Below, piece after piece: positions 15,864 to 24,318 of a stretch of 33,386 nucleotides of DNA. Both the position numbers and the translations under genes were made by a program. This DNA is from Clostridia bacterium (GTDB lineage Bacteria > Bacillota > Clostridia > UMGS1883). How positions within the stretch are numbered: position 1 is the first letter of the stretch; every line of letters starts with the position of its first letter. The notes beneath the pieces were generated by a model. It searched no databases. It was not told the origin of the DNA and was given only the letters and a program-made list of their open reading frames with translations. Location: assembly GCA_017440585.1 (NCBI GenBank), contig JAFSGW010000086.1, forward strand, positions 1-33,386, in the 5' to 3' direction.

Positions 15864-17099
15864 ATGCTTACGGCAGAAATTATCTGTGTAGGAACAGAGC
15901 TCCTTATGGGGCAGGTTTTGAATACAAATGAACATTATATAGCATCACGTCTTACAGAGGCAGGGGTTGCTCTTAACCATTCCTCCGTTGTAGGGGATAA
16001 CCCCGAAAGGCTAAAGGAGCTTCTTAACCTTGCAAAAGGCAGGGCAGATGTTATTATTATGACAGGGGGGCTTGGTCCTACAGACGATGACCTGACAAAG
16101 GAAACTGTTTCTGCGGCATTCGGGAAAAAGCTCGTGTTTCACCCCGAATGCATGGAAAAAATGGTTTCTTACCTTAAGGAAGCGGGCAGAAACCTTACAA
16201 AAAACAATGAAAAGCAGGCATATTTGCCCGAAGGATGTATTGTTATTGAAAATAATAACGGAACAGCACCGGGCTGTATAATTGAAGATGGGTTAAAGGC
16301 GGCAATAATGCTTCCCGGACCCCCAAGGGAAATGGTGCCCATGTTCAACGAAACCGTGCTTCCTTATTTGAAGAAAAAGTCGGGCATGGTATTAAAAAGC
16401 CGTGTTTTAAGGCTTTTCGGCATTGGGGAAAGCAGAGCGGCTTTAATGTGCGACAGTTTAATCAAAAACCAGACAAACCCCACCATTGCACCCTATGCAA
16501 AGGAGGGTGAGGTAACCTTTCGTGTGACAGCCTCGGGCGAAAGCGAGGATGAAGCACAGAGAATGGTTGATGAAGCCTGCGAAAAGATGTATGAAATATT
16601 AGGTGAATATATTTATGCCGAGGGTGATGACAACAGCATGGCAAGGGTGGTTGTAGACACTCTCAAGAAAAAGGGATTGACCGTTGCCACTGCAGAGAGC
16701 TGTACCGGTGGGCTTATAGGTAAAATGATAACCGAAGTTTCCGGTGCAAGCGAGGTTTACGGCTTTGGCTTTATAACCTACGCAAACGAGGCTAAAATGC
16801 AGCTTCTTGGGGTGAAGAAGGAAACACTTGATACCTTTGGTGCCGTAAGTGAGGAAACCGCCCGTGAGATGGCAGAGGGTGCAAGAAGGGCTTCGGGAAG
16901 TGACATTGCAGTTAGTGTTACGGGCATAGCAGGCCCCGGTGGCGGAACGGAGGAAAAGCCCGTAGGGCTTGTGTATATTGGCGTGAACGACAAATTGGGA
17001 ACAGAGGTTTTCCGTTTTGTGCAGCACGGTGACAGAGAAAGAGTTAGAAACAAGAGTGCACTTTGTGCCCTTGATATAATATTGAAAAGGATAAGGTGA
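15864..17099 (+). CDS. cinA: CinA family protein (nicotinamide-nucleotide amidase)
   Basis: This 411-residue protein combines an N-terminal molybdopterin-binding-like (COG1058) domain (about 1-170; ICVGTELLMGQVLNTN, MTGGLGPTDDDLTKE, LPGPPREM) with a C-terminal CinA amidohydrolase domain (about 255-411; TAESCTGGLIGKMIT, GFITYANEAKMQLLGV, VTGIAGPGGGTEEKPVGLVYIG). By family knowledge it recycles pyridine nucleotides by deamidating NMN, with an ADP-ribose pyrophosphatase activity in the N-domain. The ATG at 15864 has TTGAGG upstream within the end of thiI. An alternative in-frame start five codons earlier lacks a site. It is in the middle of the operon; luxS starts four bases after its stop. Confidence 0.94.
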   Translation: MLTAEIICVGTELLMGQVLNTNEHYIASRLTEAGVALNHSSVVGDNPERLKELLNLAKGRADVIIMTGGLGPTDDDLTKETVSAAFGKKLVFHPECMEKMVSYLKEAGRNLTKNNEKQAYLPEGCIVIENNNGTAPGCIIEDGLKAAIMLPGPPREMVPMFNETVLPYLKKKSGMVLKSRVLRLFGIGESRAALMCDSLIKNQTNPTIAPYAKEGEVTFRVTASGESEDEAQRMVDEACEKMYEILGEYIYAEGDDNSMARVVVDTLKKKGLTVATAESCTGGLIGKMITEVSGASEVYGFGFITYANEAKMQLLGVKKETLDTFGAVSEETAREMAEGARRASGSDIAVSVTGIAGPGGGTEEKPVGLVYIGVNDKLGTEVFRFVQHGDRERVRNKSALCALDIILKRIR

Positions 17100-17103
17100 A
17101 GTG

Positions 17104-17571
17104 ATGGATAAGATTGCATCTTTTACAGTTGACCACGACCTTTTGGAGGAGGGTATGTACATTTCCCGTATAGACGGTGACGTTACAACCTTTGACTTGA
17201 GAACAAGAAAACCCAATATGGGAGATTATATGGACAATGTGACAATGCATTCCGTGGAGCATATGTTTGCAACATTGGTAAGAAACAGCTCTATTGGTGA
17301 CAGGGTTATTTATTTCGGGCCTATGGGCTGCAGAACAGGGTTTTACCTTTTAACAAGGAATGTTGAGGCAGATGCTGTTTTTGAGGAAACAAAGAAGGTT
17401 TTAAGAGGCATTCTCAAGGAAGAGAAGATGTACGGTCAGAGCAAAAAGGAATGCGGAAACTATATGGAGCTTGACCTTGAAAAGGCAAAGACAGAGTGCG
17501 AAAAATACCTTAAGGTTTTAGAGGGCAAGGGCGAAAAGAACGATTTTACTTACAAGGGAGAAAAAATATGA
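17104..17571 (+). CDS. luxS: S-ribosylhomocysteine lyase LuxS
   Basis: This 155-residue metalloenzyme cleaves S-ribosylhomocysteine to homocysteine and DPD, the precursor of autoinducer-2. Metal ligands are visible: HSVEH (His49, His53, with catalytic Glu52) and Cys117 in KECGNYMELDLEKAK. The catalytic cysteine is Cys76 in GPMGCRTGFYLL. The N-terminal SFTVDHDLLEEGMYISRID and the LRTRKPN motif are typical, and length is normal. The ATG at 17104 has AAGGTGA upstream; the preceding GTG at 17101 is less well placed. The stop overlaps the mtnN start (ATGA), so the two successive enzymes of the pathway are translationally coupled. I cannot tell whether AI-2 acts as a signal here or is only a by-product. 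Confidence 0.97.
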   Translation: MDKIASFTVDHDLLEEGMYISRIDGDVTTFDLRTRKPNMGDYMDNVTMHSVEHMFATLVRNSSIGDRVIYFGPMGCRTGFYLLTRNVEADAVFEETKKVLRGILKEEKMYGQSKKECGNYMELDLEKAKTECEKYLKVLEGKGEKNDFTYKGEKI

Positions 17572-18269
17572 TAGGCATTATTTGCGCAATGCAGATTGAA
17601 ATTGACAAAATCAACGAGGAAATTGAAAACAAGACAACGGAAACCGTGAGCGGTATCACTTTCACAAGAGGTACTCTTTACGGCAAGGACATTGTTACTG
17701 CCGTGTGCGGTATAGGTAAGGTTTTTGCGGCAATCTGCACAGAGGCTATGATTATTAAATACAACCCCGATGTTATTTTAAACACGGGCGTTGCAGGCAC
17801 CCTTACGGATAAGCTCAATATATGCGATGTGGCAGTGTCCGCCTCTGTTGTACAGCACGATATGGATACCTCACCCTTAGGTGACCCCGTGGGGCTTTTG
17901 TCGGGAATTAATATTATAGAAATCCCTGCGGATGCCTGCGTTGCAGAGAATATGGCAAGGTGTGTTGAAAAAATAGGTCTAAAGAGCCTTACGGGCACAA
18001 TTGCCTCCGGCGATCAGTTCATAAACAGTGCCGATAAAAAGGCTTACATAAGAGATAACTTCAATGCTGTTGCCTGCGAAATGGAAGGCGGCAGCGTGGG
18101 ACATGTGTGCTATGTAAATAAAGTACCTTTTGCGGTTATAAGAGCAATCAGTGACGGTGCAGGGGATGACAGCCATATGGATTACCCCACCTTTGCACGC
18201 CTTGCGGCAGAAAAAAGTGCAACGGCGGTAAAATTATTTGTAAAGGAGCACTATAGTGAACAACTATAA
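17568..18269 (+). CDS. mtnN: 5'-methylthioadenosine/S-adenosylhomocysteine nucleosidase
   Basis: This 233-residue enzyme hydrolyses S-adenosylhomocysteine and methylthioadenosine, releasing adenine. Seen: N-terminal IGIICAMQIEID with the catalytic Glu11; glycine-rich AVCGIGKVFAA and NTGVAGTL; the nucleoside-binding CEMEGGSVGHVCY; and the catalytic Asp in IRAISDGAGDD. Length is normal. The start overlaps the luxS stop by four bases, and its own 3' end overlaps the adenine deaminase start by 14 bases. Its products are the substrates of the two flanking genes, which supports a dedicated pathway operon. Confidence 0.96.
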   Translation: MIGIICAMQIEIDKINEEIENKTTETVSGITFTRGTLYGKDIVTAVCGIGKVFAAICTEAMIIKYNPDVILNTGVAGTLTDKLNICDVAVSASVVQHDMDTSPLGDPVGLLSGINIIEIPADACVAENMARCVEKIGLKSLTGTIASGDQFINSADKKAYIRDNFNAVACEMEGGSVGHVCYVNKVPFAVIRAISDGAGDDSHMDYPTFARLAAEKSATAVKLFVKEHYSEQL

Positions 18270-19911
18270 GCGTATAAAGGCTGCCACAGGTGAAGAAAAG
18301 TGTGACCTTGTAATTGAAAATGCAAAAATATGCGACCTTTTTACCCACAGCATAATAGAAGGTAACCTTGGTATTACTGACGGTGTTATTGTGGGCTGTG
18401 GAGACTATGAGGGAGAGTGCCGGATAGATGCAAAGGGCGGTTTTGTTATGCCCACATTTGTTGAAAGTCATGTGCATATTGAATCAAGCATGCTGACCCC
18501 CGGGCATTTTGCAAGGCTTTGTGCAGTGAAAGGTGTTACGGAGGTTATTGCGGACCCTCACGAGATTGCAAACGTTGCAGGGGAGGACGGGCTCCGCTTC
18601 ATGCTGGAGGAAGCAAAGGATTTACCCGTTAACATACATTTTATGCTTCCCTCCTGCGTGCCTGCCACAGCCTTTGATTCATCAGGAGCAGTAATAGATG
18701 CAGAAAAGATGAAAAGTCTTATGGGTAAGTACGACTTTTTGGGACTGGGTGAAATGATGAACTACCCGGGAGTGCTCTCCTGCGAAAGAGATGTTTTGGA
18801 AAAGCTTGATACAGACAAGGTTATTGACGGGCATGCTCCGCTTCTTTCGGGCAAGGCCTTGAACGGCTATGCAGTAACGGGGATAAAAACTGACCACGAA
18901 TGCTCAAATACGGAAGAGGCACTTGATAAGGCACGCTGCGGTATGTACGTGCTGATGCGGGAAGGCTCGCAGGCGAGGGATATAAAAGGGCTTGTGGGAG
19001 CCGTGAATGCACATACCTTAAGAAGGTTTTTGTTCTGCACAGATGACAGGTACTTAGGCGATATTATGGAGCACGGCTCCATTGCAAACTGTGTAAGAGT
19101 TGCTGTCGGAGAAGGAATGGATGCACTTGATGCACTGACAATCGCATGCCTTAATCCGACAGAGTGCTATAATTTAGGCAAAAGAGGTGCCATTGCTCCG
19201 GGATATAATGCAGATATTATGATTTCGGAGGATATTACTGCCTCTCGTATAACACACGTTTTTAAGGGCGGCAAGCTCATTGCGAAGGACGGAAAGGCAC
19301 TTTTCGAAAAACATTCTGCAGATGATAGCAGGGTGCGGGGTAGTGTTCATATTAATCCTGTAAAAGGAGAGGACTTTGAAATAAAATTTGAAAAGGGTAT
19401 GAATGCTATTGAAATATTGCCCCATTCTCTTCTTACAAGGCTGTATAAAACAGAGGATGAAAAGGAGCTTAACCTGTGTGCTGTTGTGGAAAGACACAAA
19501 ATGACAGGTAATATAGGAAAGTGTTTTTTAAAGGGATTTGGTATAAGGAACGGAGCTATTGCCCAGAGTATAGGACACGATTCGCATAATATTACCGTGG
19601 TTGGCTCTGATTGCGAGTCCATGGCTGTTGCTGTTAATGCACTGGGAAGAGATGGCGGTATGAGCGTTGTTAAAGAGGGTGTTCTTAAAGCTTATATGCC
19701 GCTTCCCATAGCGGGGTTGATGAGCGATAAGGATGAAGAAGAAGCCTTGAGGATGCACAAAGAGATTTTAAAATGTGCAGAGGAAATTTCCTTTAATGAT
19801 GAGATTGAGCCTTTTATGATGTTATCCTTCCTTTCGCTTCCGGTTATTCCTGATGTGAAGATAAACGATAAGGGTCTTTTTGATGTGAAAAAGTTTAAGT
19901 ATTTTGAATAA
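18256..19911 (+). CDS. ade: Adenine deaminase
   Basis: This 551-residue amidohydrolase converts adenine to hypoxanthine and ammonia. Metal and active-site motifs: ESHVHIESSMLTP, ADPHEIANV, GHAPLLSGKALNGYAVTGIKTDHE and FCTDDRYLGD. The C-terminal half (IGHDSHNITVVGSD, PLPIAGLMSD, FLSLPVIPDVKI) matches the bacterial AdeC type, and length fits. The start is GTG 18256, with AAGGAG seven bases upstream, inside the 3' end of mtnN. It is the last gene of the operon; a terminator follows. Placing it after luxS-mtnN suggests that its main substrate is the adenine released by MtnN, feeding purine salvage. Confidence 0.95.
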   Translation: MNNYKRIKAATGEEKCDLVIENAKICDLFTHSIIEGNLGITDGVIVGCGDYEGECRIDAKGGFVMPTFVESHVHIESSMLTPGHFARLCAVKGVTEVIADPHEIANVAGEDGLRFMLEEAKDLPVNIHFMLPSCVPATAFDSSGAVIDAEKMKSLMGKYDFLGLGEMMNYPGVLSCERDVLEKLDTDKVIDGHAPLLSGKALNGYAVTGIKTDHECSNTEEALDKARCGMYVLMREGSQARDIKGLVGAVNAHTLRRFLFCTDDRYLGDIMEHGSIANCVRVAVGEGMDALDALTIACLNPTECYNLGKRGAIAPGYNADIMISEDITASRITHVFKGGKLIAKDGKALFEKHSADDSRVRGSVHINPVKGEDFEIKFEKGMNAIEILPHSLLTRLYKTEDEKELNLCAVVERHKMTGNIGKCFLKGFGIRNGAIAQSIGHDSHNITVVGSDCESMAVAVNALGRDGGMSVVKEGVLKAYMPLPIAGLMSDKDEEEALRMHKEILKCAEEISFNDEIEPFMMLSFLSLPVIPDVKINDKGLFDVKKFKYFE

Positions 19912-19917
19912 TTAAGA

Positions 19918-19961
19918 GCGTAATTTCAGGAAAGAAAAAAACTTGAAATTACGCCTTTTTT
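19918..19961 (+). terminator. Rho-independent terminator of the sulfur/methyl-cycle operon
   Basis: A perfect 11-bp stem (GCGTAATTTCA at 19918-19928 with TGAAATTACGC at 19944-19954) has an A-rich 15-base loop and is followed by six T. Confidence 0.9.
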
Positions 19962-19965
19962 GTAA

Positions 19966-19994
19966 TTGACTTTGGGTATAATTGGTGCTAACAT
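19966..19994 (+). promoter_or_regulatory. Extended -10 promoter for the ABC exporter pair
   Basis: TTGACT (19966-19971), 17 bases, then TAACAT (19989-19994) preceded by TG at 19986-19987. The start site would be near 20001, directly before the ribosome binding site AGAAGG (20005-20010). Confidence 0.6.
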
Positions 19995-20018
19995 ACAAAT
20001 TGAAAGAAGGTCGATAGC

Positions 20019-21761
20019 ATGAAAACAAGTAAGTGGATGTTCAAGTACATTAAGCCCTATGTTCCGGGTATGGTTTTTGCATTTTTGCTGACAATTACAA
20101 ACACTGTTTTAAGCAATGTGAGACCCCTTATCCAGGGTATGATAGTGGATGAGGTTTTTGAGGGCAGGAATATATCGCTTTTAGGCACTCTTGTTGCCGC
20201 AATGCTTATTGCAATACTTTTAAAGGATGTATTCAGAATTATTGACCATTACATACTTGAAGGCACAAGCCAGAAGATTATAAAGAATATGAGAGTTGAG
20301 CTGTATACCTCCCTTCAGAAGCAGGATTTCAGCTTTTTTGACTCCAACCGTACGGGCGACATAATGAACCGTCTTACGGGTGATATTGATTCCATCCGTC
20401 ACTTTATAGCGTGGGTTATGAACGGTATGATAGAAAATCTGTTTCTGTTTGTAACTGCACTTTGTATTTTGGGCTCAATCAATCCCACTTTAACACTTAT
20501 TCTTGTAGCCTTGACACCTGTTATAGGTACGGCAGGCTTTTTCTTCTCAAGAAAGGTTGGCCCTGCATTCCGTAATGCACGTGCTTGCCTCAGTCAGCTC
20601 AACACCGTTGCCCAGGAAAACATTTCCGGTAACAGAGTTGTAAAGGCTATGGTAAGAGAAGGCTTTGAGCTTGAAAAGTTTGACAAGGCAAATAATGCCT
20701 ATAAGGATGCAAACATTGCATCCAACCGCATTGCACAGAAATATATGCCCCTTTTGAACTTCCTTGCAAACACCCTTAACGTGCTGGTGCTTGTTGTGGG
20801 TGGCTGGATGGTTATAAGTGAAAAAATGACAATAGGTGACTATGTAACCTTCAACTCCATGAGCTGGGCACTTAATGCACCTATGCGCTCCCTTGGCTGG
20901 CTTATAAACGATACAAGCAACATGCTTGCCTCTGCGGAAAAGGTTAAGGAATTTTACCTTGCAGAGCCTGCAATTTACGGCAATAAGGCAGATAAGGAGA
21001 GAAATAAGCGTCTTGAGGGTAACGTTACCTTTAAAAACGTTTCCTTCTCCTACGACGGTGCTCCTGCAATAAAGAATGTGTCCTTTGAGGCAAAGAGAGG
21101 GCAGACAATTGCCATAATCGGTGAAACGGGCTCAGGTAAGTCCACTGTGGCAAACCTTATGTTCCGCTTTTACGATGCAACCGAGGGCGAGGTGCTCCTT
21201 GACGGAATGAATGTTAAGGACATGAGCTTAAAGCACGTAAGAAAGAGCATGGCTATGGCTATGCAGGATATTTTCCTTTTCTCCGATACAATTGAGGGTA
21301 ACATTGCCTACGGCAACCCCGAGGCAAGCTTTGAAGAGGTTAAGGAAGCGGCAATAAAGGCTGATGCACACGGCTTTATTGAAAGAATGCCCGAGGGCTA
21401 CGACACAATCGTGGGCGAGAGAGGCGTTGGTCTTTCAGGCGGTCAGAAGCAGAGAATTTCTCTGGCAAGAGCTCTTCTGAAGAAACCCTCCATACTTATT
21501 CTTGACGATACCACAAGTGCTGTTGACATGGAAACGGAAAAGTATATTCAGGAAATGCTTGCCCGTGAAGGCGGCAACAGAACGATGTTTATTATTGCAC
21601 ACCGTATAAGCTCTGTTAAAAATGCTGACCTTATCCTTGTTATGGAAAAGGGAAGCATTATTGAACGCGGCACACATGAGGAGCTTGTGGCTTTAGGCGG
21701 CAAGTACAAGGAAGTGTGCGACACCCAGATGGGCAGCTTTAACGTGAAGGAGGGAGAATAA
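20019..21761 (+). CDS. ABC exporter half-transporter, subunit with degenerate Walker B
   Basis: This 580-residue protein has an N-terminal six-helix exporter domain (about 1-320) and a nucleotide-binding domain (about 335-575). Motifs: Walker A GETGSGKST 368-376, Q-loop MAMQDIF, signature LSGGQ 472-476, Walker B ILILDD 492-497 and H-loop IIAHRI with His528. The residue after the Walker B Asp is Asp497 instead of the catalytic Glu, as in the non-catalytic site of heterodimeric exporters of the TM287/288 or BmrCD type. The signature is canonical. The stop overlaps the start of the partner gene (TAATG). The likely role is export of a lipid, peptide or drug; the substrate is unknown. AGAAGG lies eight bases before the ATG. 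Confidence 0.94.
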   Translation: MKTSKWMFKYIKPYVPGMVFAFLLTITNTVLSNVRPLIQGMIVDEVFEGRNISLLGTLVAAMLIAILLKDVFRIIDHYILEGTSQKIIKNMRVELYTSLQKQDFSFFDSNRTGDIMNRLTGDIDSIRHFIAWVMNGMIENLFLFVTALCILGSINPTLTLILVALTPVIGTAGFFFSRKVGPAFRNARACLSQLNTVAQENISGNRVVKAMVREGFELEKFDKANNAYKDANIASNRIAQKYMPLLNFLANTLNVLVLVVGGWMVISEKMTIGDYVTFNSMSWALNAPMRSLGWLINDTSNMLASAEKVKEFYLAEPAIYGNKADKERNKRLEGNVTFKNVSFSYDGAPAIKNVSFEAKRGQTIAIIGETGSGKSTVANLMFRFYDATEGEVLLDGMNVKDMSLKHVRKSMAMAMQDIFLFSDTIEGNIAYGNPEASFEEVKEAAIKADAHGFIERMPEGYDTIVGERGVGLSGGQKQRISLARALLKKPSILILDDTTSAVDMETEKYIQEMLAREGGNRTMFIIAHRISSVKNADLILVMEKGSIIERGTHEELVALGGKYKEVCDTQMGSFNVKEGE

Positions 21762-23536
21762 TGGCTCGTAATAAATTTGACGTTGATGAAAAGCTGGAAA
21801 GTCAGTTTAAATTTGAGTACATTGTAAGACTTGCAAAATACCTTCTTCCTGTTAAAAATTTAATGTTTTTAACCTTGGGGCTGGTAGTTTTAACAAGCAT
21901 TCTCAACATGCTTTCGCCTATGATAACAAGGCATGCGATGGACGTAAGCCTTCCTGATAAAGATTTTAAAACAGTGGTTTTATTAGGTCTGGGGCTTCTT
22001 TCCATTTATGTTTTCAATGCAGTTATTGAACGTTTCCGCCTTAAGGCTATGAACATTGCAGGTCAGAGCCTTGTTGCCGATTTAAGACGTGATGTATTTA
22101 TGAAGCTTCAGCAGCTTCCCTTTGACTTTTTCGATTCACGTCCTCACGGCAAAATCCTTGTAAGGGTTATAAACTACGTTAACAGCATTTCAAACCTTAT
22201 GACGGGTGGTCTTATAAACCTTATTACCGACACCTTTACAGTAATCGTAACCTTTGTTATGATGCTTGTTTTAAGCGTTAAGCTTTCCCTTATAATGCTC
22301 TGTGGTGTGGTTATTTTCTCGGCTGTTATATTTATGATGAAAAACAAGCAGAGAAGAGTGTGGCAGAATTATTCTGCAAAGCAAAGTAACCTCAATGCCT
22401 ATATTCACGAGAGCATTTCCGGCATAAAGGTTACACAGTCCTTTAACCGCGAAACAAAGAACAGGGAAATTTTTGAAACACAGTGCGAAAACGTGCGCAC
22501 AAGCTTTATGAAGGCAAAAATTATTGACATATGCAACTGGCCCATGGTTGAGACAATTTCAACCCTTACAACCTGCATGGTATTTTTAGTGGGCGGGAGC
22601 GAGCTTGTGTCGGGAGGCAGTATTACCGCAGGTACACTTATTGCCTTTGTAGGCTATGTATCACTTTTCTGGACACCTATACTTAATATTTGTAACTACT
22701 ATAATCAGCTTGTAAATACAGCGGCATACTTAGAGCGTATTTATGAGGTTCTGGACACTCCCGTGCTTGTTAAAAACCTGCCCGGTGCGGTGGATATGGG
22801 CGAGGCAAAGGGCGATGTTGAGTTTAAAAATGTTGACTTCTCCTATGAAGAGGGCGTTAAAATCCTTGATGATATGTCCTTTAAGGTTAAAAGAGGGGAA
22901 ACAATTGCAATTGTTGGTCCTACGGGTGCAGGTAAAACTACAATCATTAACCTTTTAACCCGTTTTTACGACATACAGAAGGGCGAAATTTTAATTGACG
23001 GAGAGAACATTACAAAGTTCACCCTTTCATCACTTCGTGAAAACGTGGGCGTAATGCTTCAGGACACCTTTATTTTCTCCGGTACGGTGTACGATAATAT
23101 CCGTTACGGTAAGCTTGATGCAACCGATGAGGAAATAAAGAAGGCAGCTTCGGTTGTTTGTGCAGATGAGTTCATAATGGAGCTTGAAAAGGGCTACGAA
23201 ACAGAGGTTAACGAAAGGGGCAGCAGGCTTTCTACCGGTCAGAGACAGTTGATTTCCTTTGCAAGAGTGCTTCTTTCTGACCCCAAGATACTCATTCTTG
23301 ACGAGGCAACCAGCAGTATTGACACGAAGACGGAAAAGGCACTGCAGGAGGGTATTAACCGCCTTTTAGAGGGCAGAACGGGCTTTGTTATTGCACACCG
23401 CCTCTCCACAATAAGAAATGCAGACCGCATTATGTATATTGACAAGGGTACAATTAAAGAGTGCGGTACACATGACGAGCTTATGGAAAAGAAGGGCTAT
23501 TACTACAAGCTTTATACAAGCCAGTATGCAGAATAA
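21761..23536 (+). CDS. ABC exporter half-transporter, catalytic partner
   Basis: This 591-residue protein has a six-helix transmembrane domain (about 25-335) and a nucleotide-binding domain (about 350-590). Motifs: Walker A GPTGAGKTT 386-394, Q-loop VMLQDTF, signature LSTGQ 490-494, Walker B ILILDE 510-515 with the catalytic Glu515, and H-loop VIAHRL with His546. The signature deviates from LSGGQ, so this subunit's signature together with the partner's Asp497 would form the degenerate site. Its own Walker B and the partner's LSGGQ would form the active one. The one-base overlap with the upstream gene points to coupled, equal synthesis as expected for a heterodimer. A terminator follows. Confidence 0.94.
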   Translation: MARNKFDVDEKLESQFKFEYIVRLAKYLLPVKNLMFLTLGLVVLTSILNMLSPMITRHAMDVSLPDKDFKTVVLLGLGLLSIYVFNAVIERFRLKAMNIAGQSLVADLRRDVFMKLQQLPFDFFDSRPHGKILVRVINYVNSISNLMTGGLINLITDTFTVIVTFVMMLVLSVKLSLIMLCGVVIFSAVIFMMKNKQRRVWQNYSAKQSNLNAYIHESISGIKVTQSFNRETKNREIFETQCENVRTSFMKAKIIDICNWPMVETISTLTTCMVFLVGGSELVSGGSITAGTLIAFVGYVSLFWTPILNICNYYNQLVNTAAYLERIYEVLDTPVLVKNLPGAVDMGEAKGDVEFKNVDFSYEEGVKILDDMSFKVKRGETIAIVGPTGAGKTTIINLLTRFYDIQKGEILIDGENITKFTLSSLRENVGVMLQDTFIFSGTVYDNIRYGKLDATDEEIKKAASVVCADEFIMELEKGYETEVNERGSRLSTGQRQLISFARVLLSDPKILILDEATSSIDTKTEKALQEGINRLLEGRTGFVIAHRLSTIRNADRIMYIDKGTIKECGTHDELMEKKGYYYKLYTSQYAE

Positions 23537-23543
23537 CTGACAG

Positions 23544-23570
23544 AAGAGGGCAGTAGGCTGCCCTCTTTTT
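23544..23570 (+). terminator. Rho-independent terminator of the ABC exporter operon
   Basis: A perfect 10-bp stem (AAGAGGGCAG at 23544-23553 with CTGCCCTCTT at 23558-23567) has a TAGG loop and runs into a T-tract. It starts seven bases after the stop at 23536. Confidence 0.9.
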
Positions 23571-23611
23571 GTGTATAAAAATGAATTTTCTTTGAACAAG
23601 GCGTGTTTTTG

Positions 23612-23640
23612 TTGACTATTGGGTAAAAAAGGTATAAAAT
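23612..23640 (+). promoter_or_regulatory. Promoter of the ATP synthase operon
   Basis: TTGACT (23612-23617), 17 bases, then TAAAAT (23635-23640). It lies between the upstream terminator and atpZ; no other promoter is evident before atpC. Confidence 0.65.
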
Positions 23641-23657
23641 ATTTAGCAAGTTAAGAA

Positions 23658-23942
23658 GTGGTAAAGAAAGTGACTGATAATATGCCGGATAATGAAAACA
23701 AATACAGATATATGAGAGCTGCGGGGCATATTACCCAGTTCGGGCTTGATATGGTTACGCCCGTTCTTTTGTGCACAATTATAGCCGTATGGTTAAAAAA
23801 TAAGCTTAGTCTTGGCTCATGGGTTGTAATTGTGGCAATAATAGCAGGTGTGGCGGTATCTGCACTTAACATGTTTAAGTTTATAAAAACGGTTGAAAAG
23901 GAAATGGGAGGCAGAAAGCATGACGAAAAACGTGAAGACTGA
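23658..23942 (+). CDS. atpZ: AtpZ/AtpI-type small membrane protein of ATP synthase operon
   Basis: This protein of up to 94 residues has two hydrophobic helices (FGLDMVTPVLLCTIIAVWL and WVVIVAIIAGVAVSALNMF) and a charged C-terminus (MGGRKHDEKRED). This fits the AtpZ (ATPase gene 1) family, thought to help assemble or supply cations to the synthase. The start is uncertain. GTG 23658 would leave a leader of only about 11 nt with no Shine-Dalgarno. GTG 23670 has a weak GTGG upstream, and ATG 23682 is also possible; all are in frame. It is the first gene of the operon, and the atpI start lies inside its 3' end. Confidence 0.82.
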   Translation: MVKKVTDNMPDNENKYRYMRAAGHITQFGLDMVTPVLLCTIIAVWLKNKLSLGSWVVIVAIIAGVAVSALNMFKFIKTVEKEMGGRKHDEKRED

Positions 23943-24318
23943 TGTTTTACGTGTTACGGCAGGTAATTTTATACTTGGTGCTGTTATGGTTCTTATTTTT
24001 GCACTTACAGGGCAGTTTTCCTTAAGCGTTTTATGGGGAGCAATCCTCGGCAACAGCTTTGTTTCCTTAAGCTTTTTGTGGCTGGCTGTTTCCGTTTCGA
24101 AAAATGTTGAAAAGGACCCTAAGAATGCTCAGCAAAGAGTGTCGGCAACGTATACCTACAGATTACTTGCTGCTGCGGCTGTTATTCTTATAGCAGTTAA
24201 ATTTGATATGTTCAATTGGGTAAGTACGGTTATACCTTTGTTTTATCAGCGCATTGTGGTTATGGTGGCAGGTAAAATGAGGGCAAGGGAGGACAATAGA
24301 GAGGTGAAGGCAGAGTGA
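23920..24318 (+). CDS. atpI: ATP synthase I-like membrane protein
   Basis: This 132-residue protein has four predicted helices (NFILGAVMVLIFALTG, WGAILGNSFVSLSFLWLAV, YRLLAAAAVILIAVKF, VIPLFYQRIVVMVAG). Place and topology fit the AtpI family, which aids c-ring assembly or ion supply. The ATG at 23920 has GGGAGG eight bases upstream and overlaps the end of atpZ. A further in-frame ATG 27 bases upstream has no site. The stop overlaps the atpB GTG start (GTGA). Sequence similarity within this family is low, so the call rests mainly on position and helices. Confidence 0.8.
   Translation: MTKNVKTDVLRVTAGNFILGAVMVLIFALTGQFSLSVLWGAILGNSFVSLSFLWLAVSVSKNVEKDPKNAQQRVSATYTYRLLAAAAVILIAVKFDMFNWVSTVIPLFYQRIVVMVAGKMRAREDNREVKAE

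Noticed and set aside
19977-19982. TATAAT before the ABC exporter genes as the -10 box
   Set aside because: It is only 5 bases from the nearest -35-like TTGACT. The extended TGCTAACAT at the correct 17-base spacing fits better.
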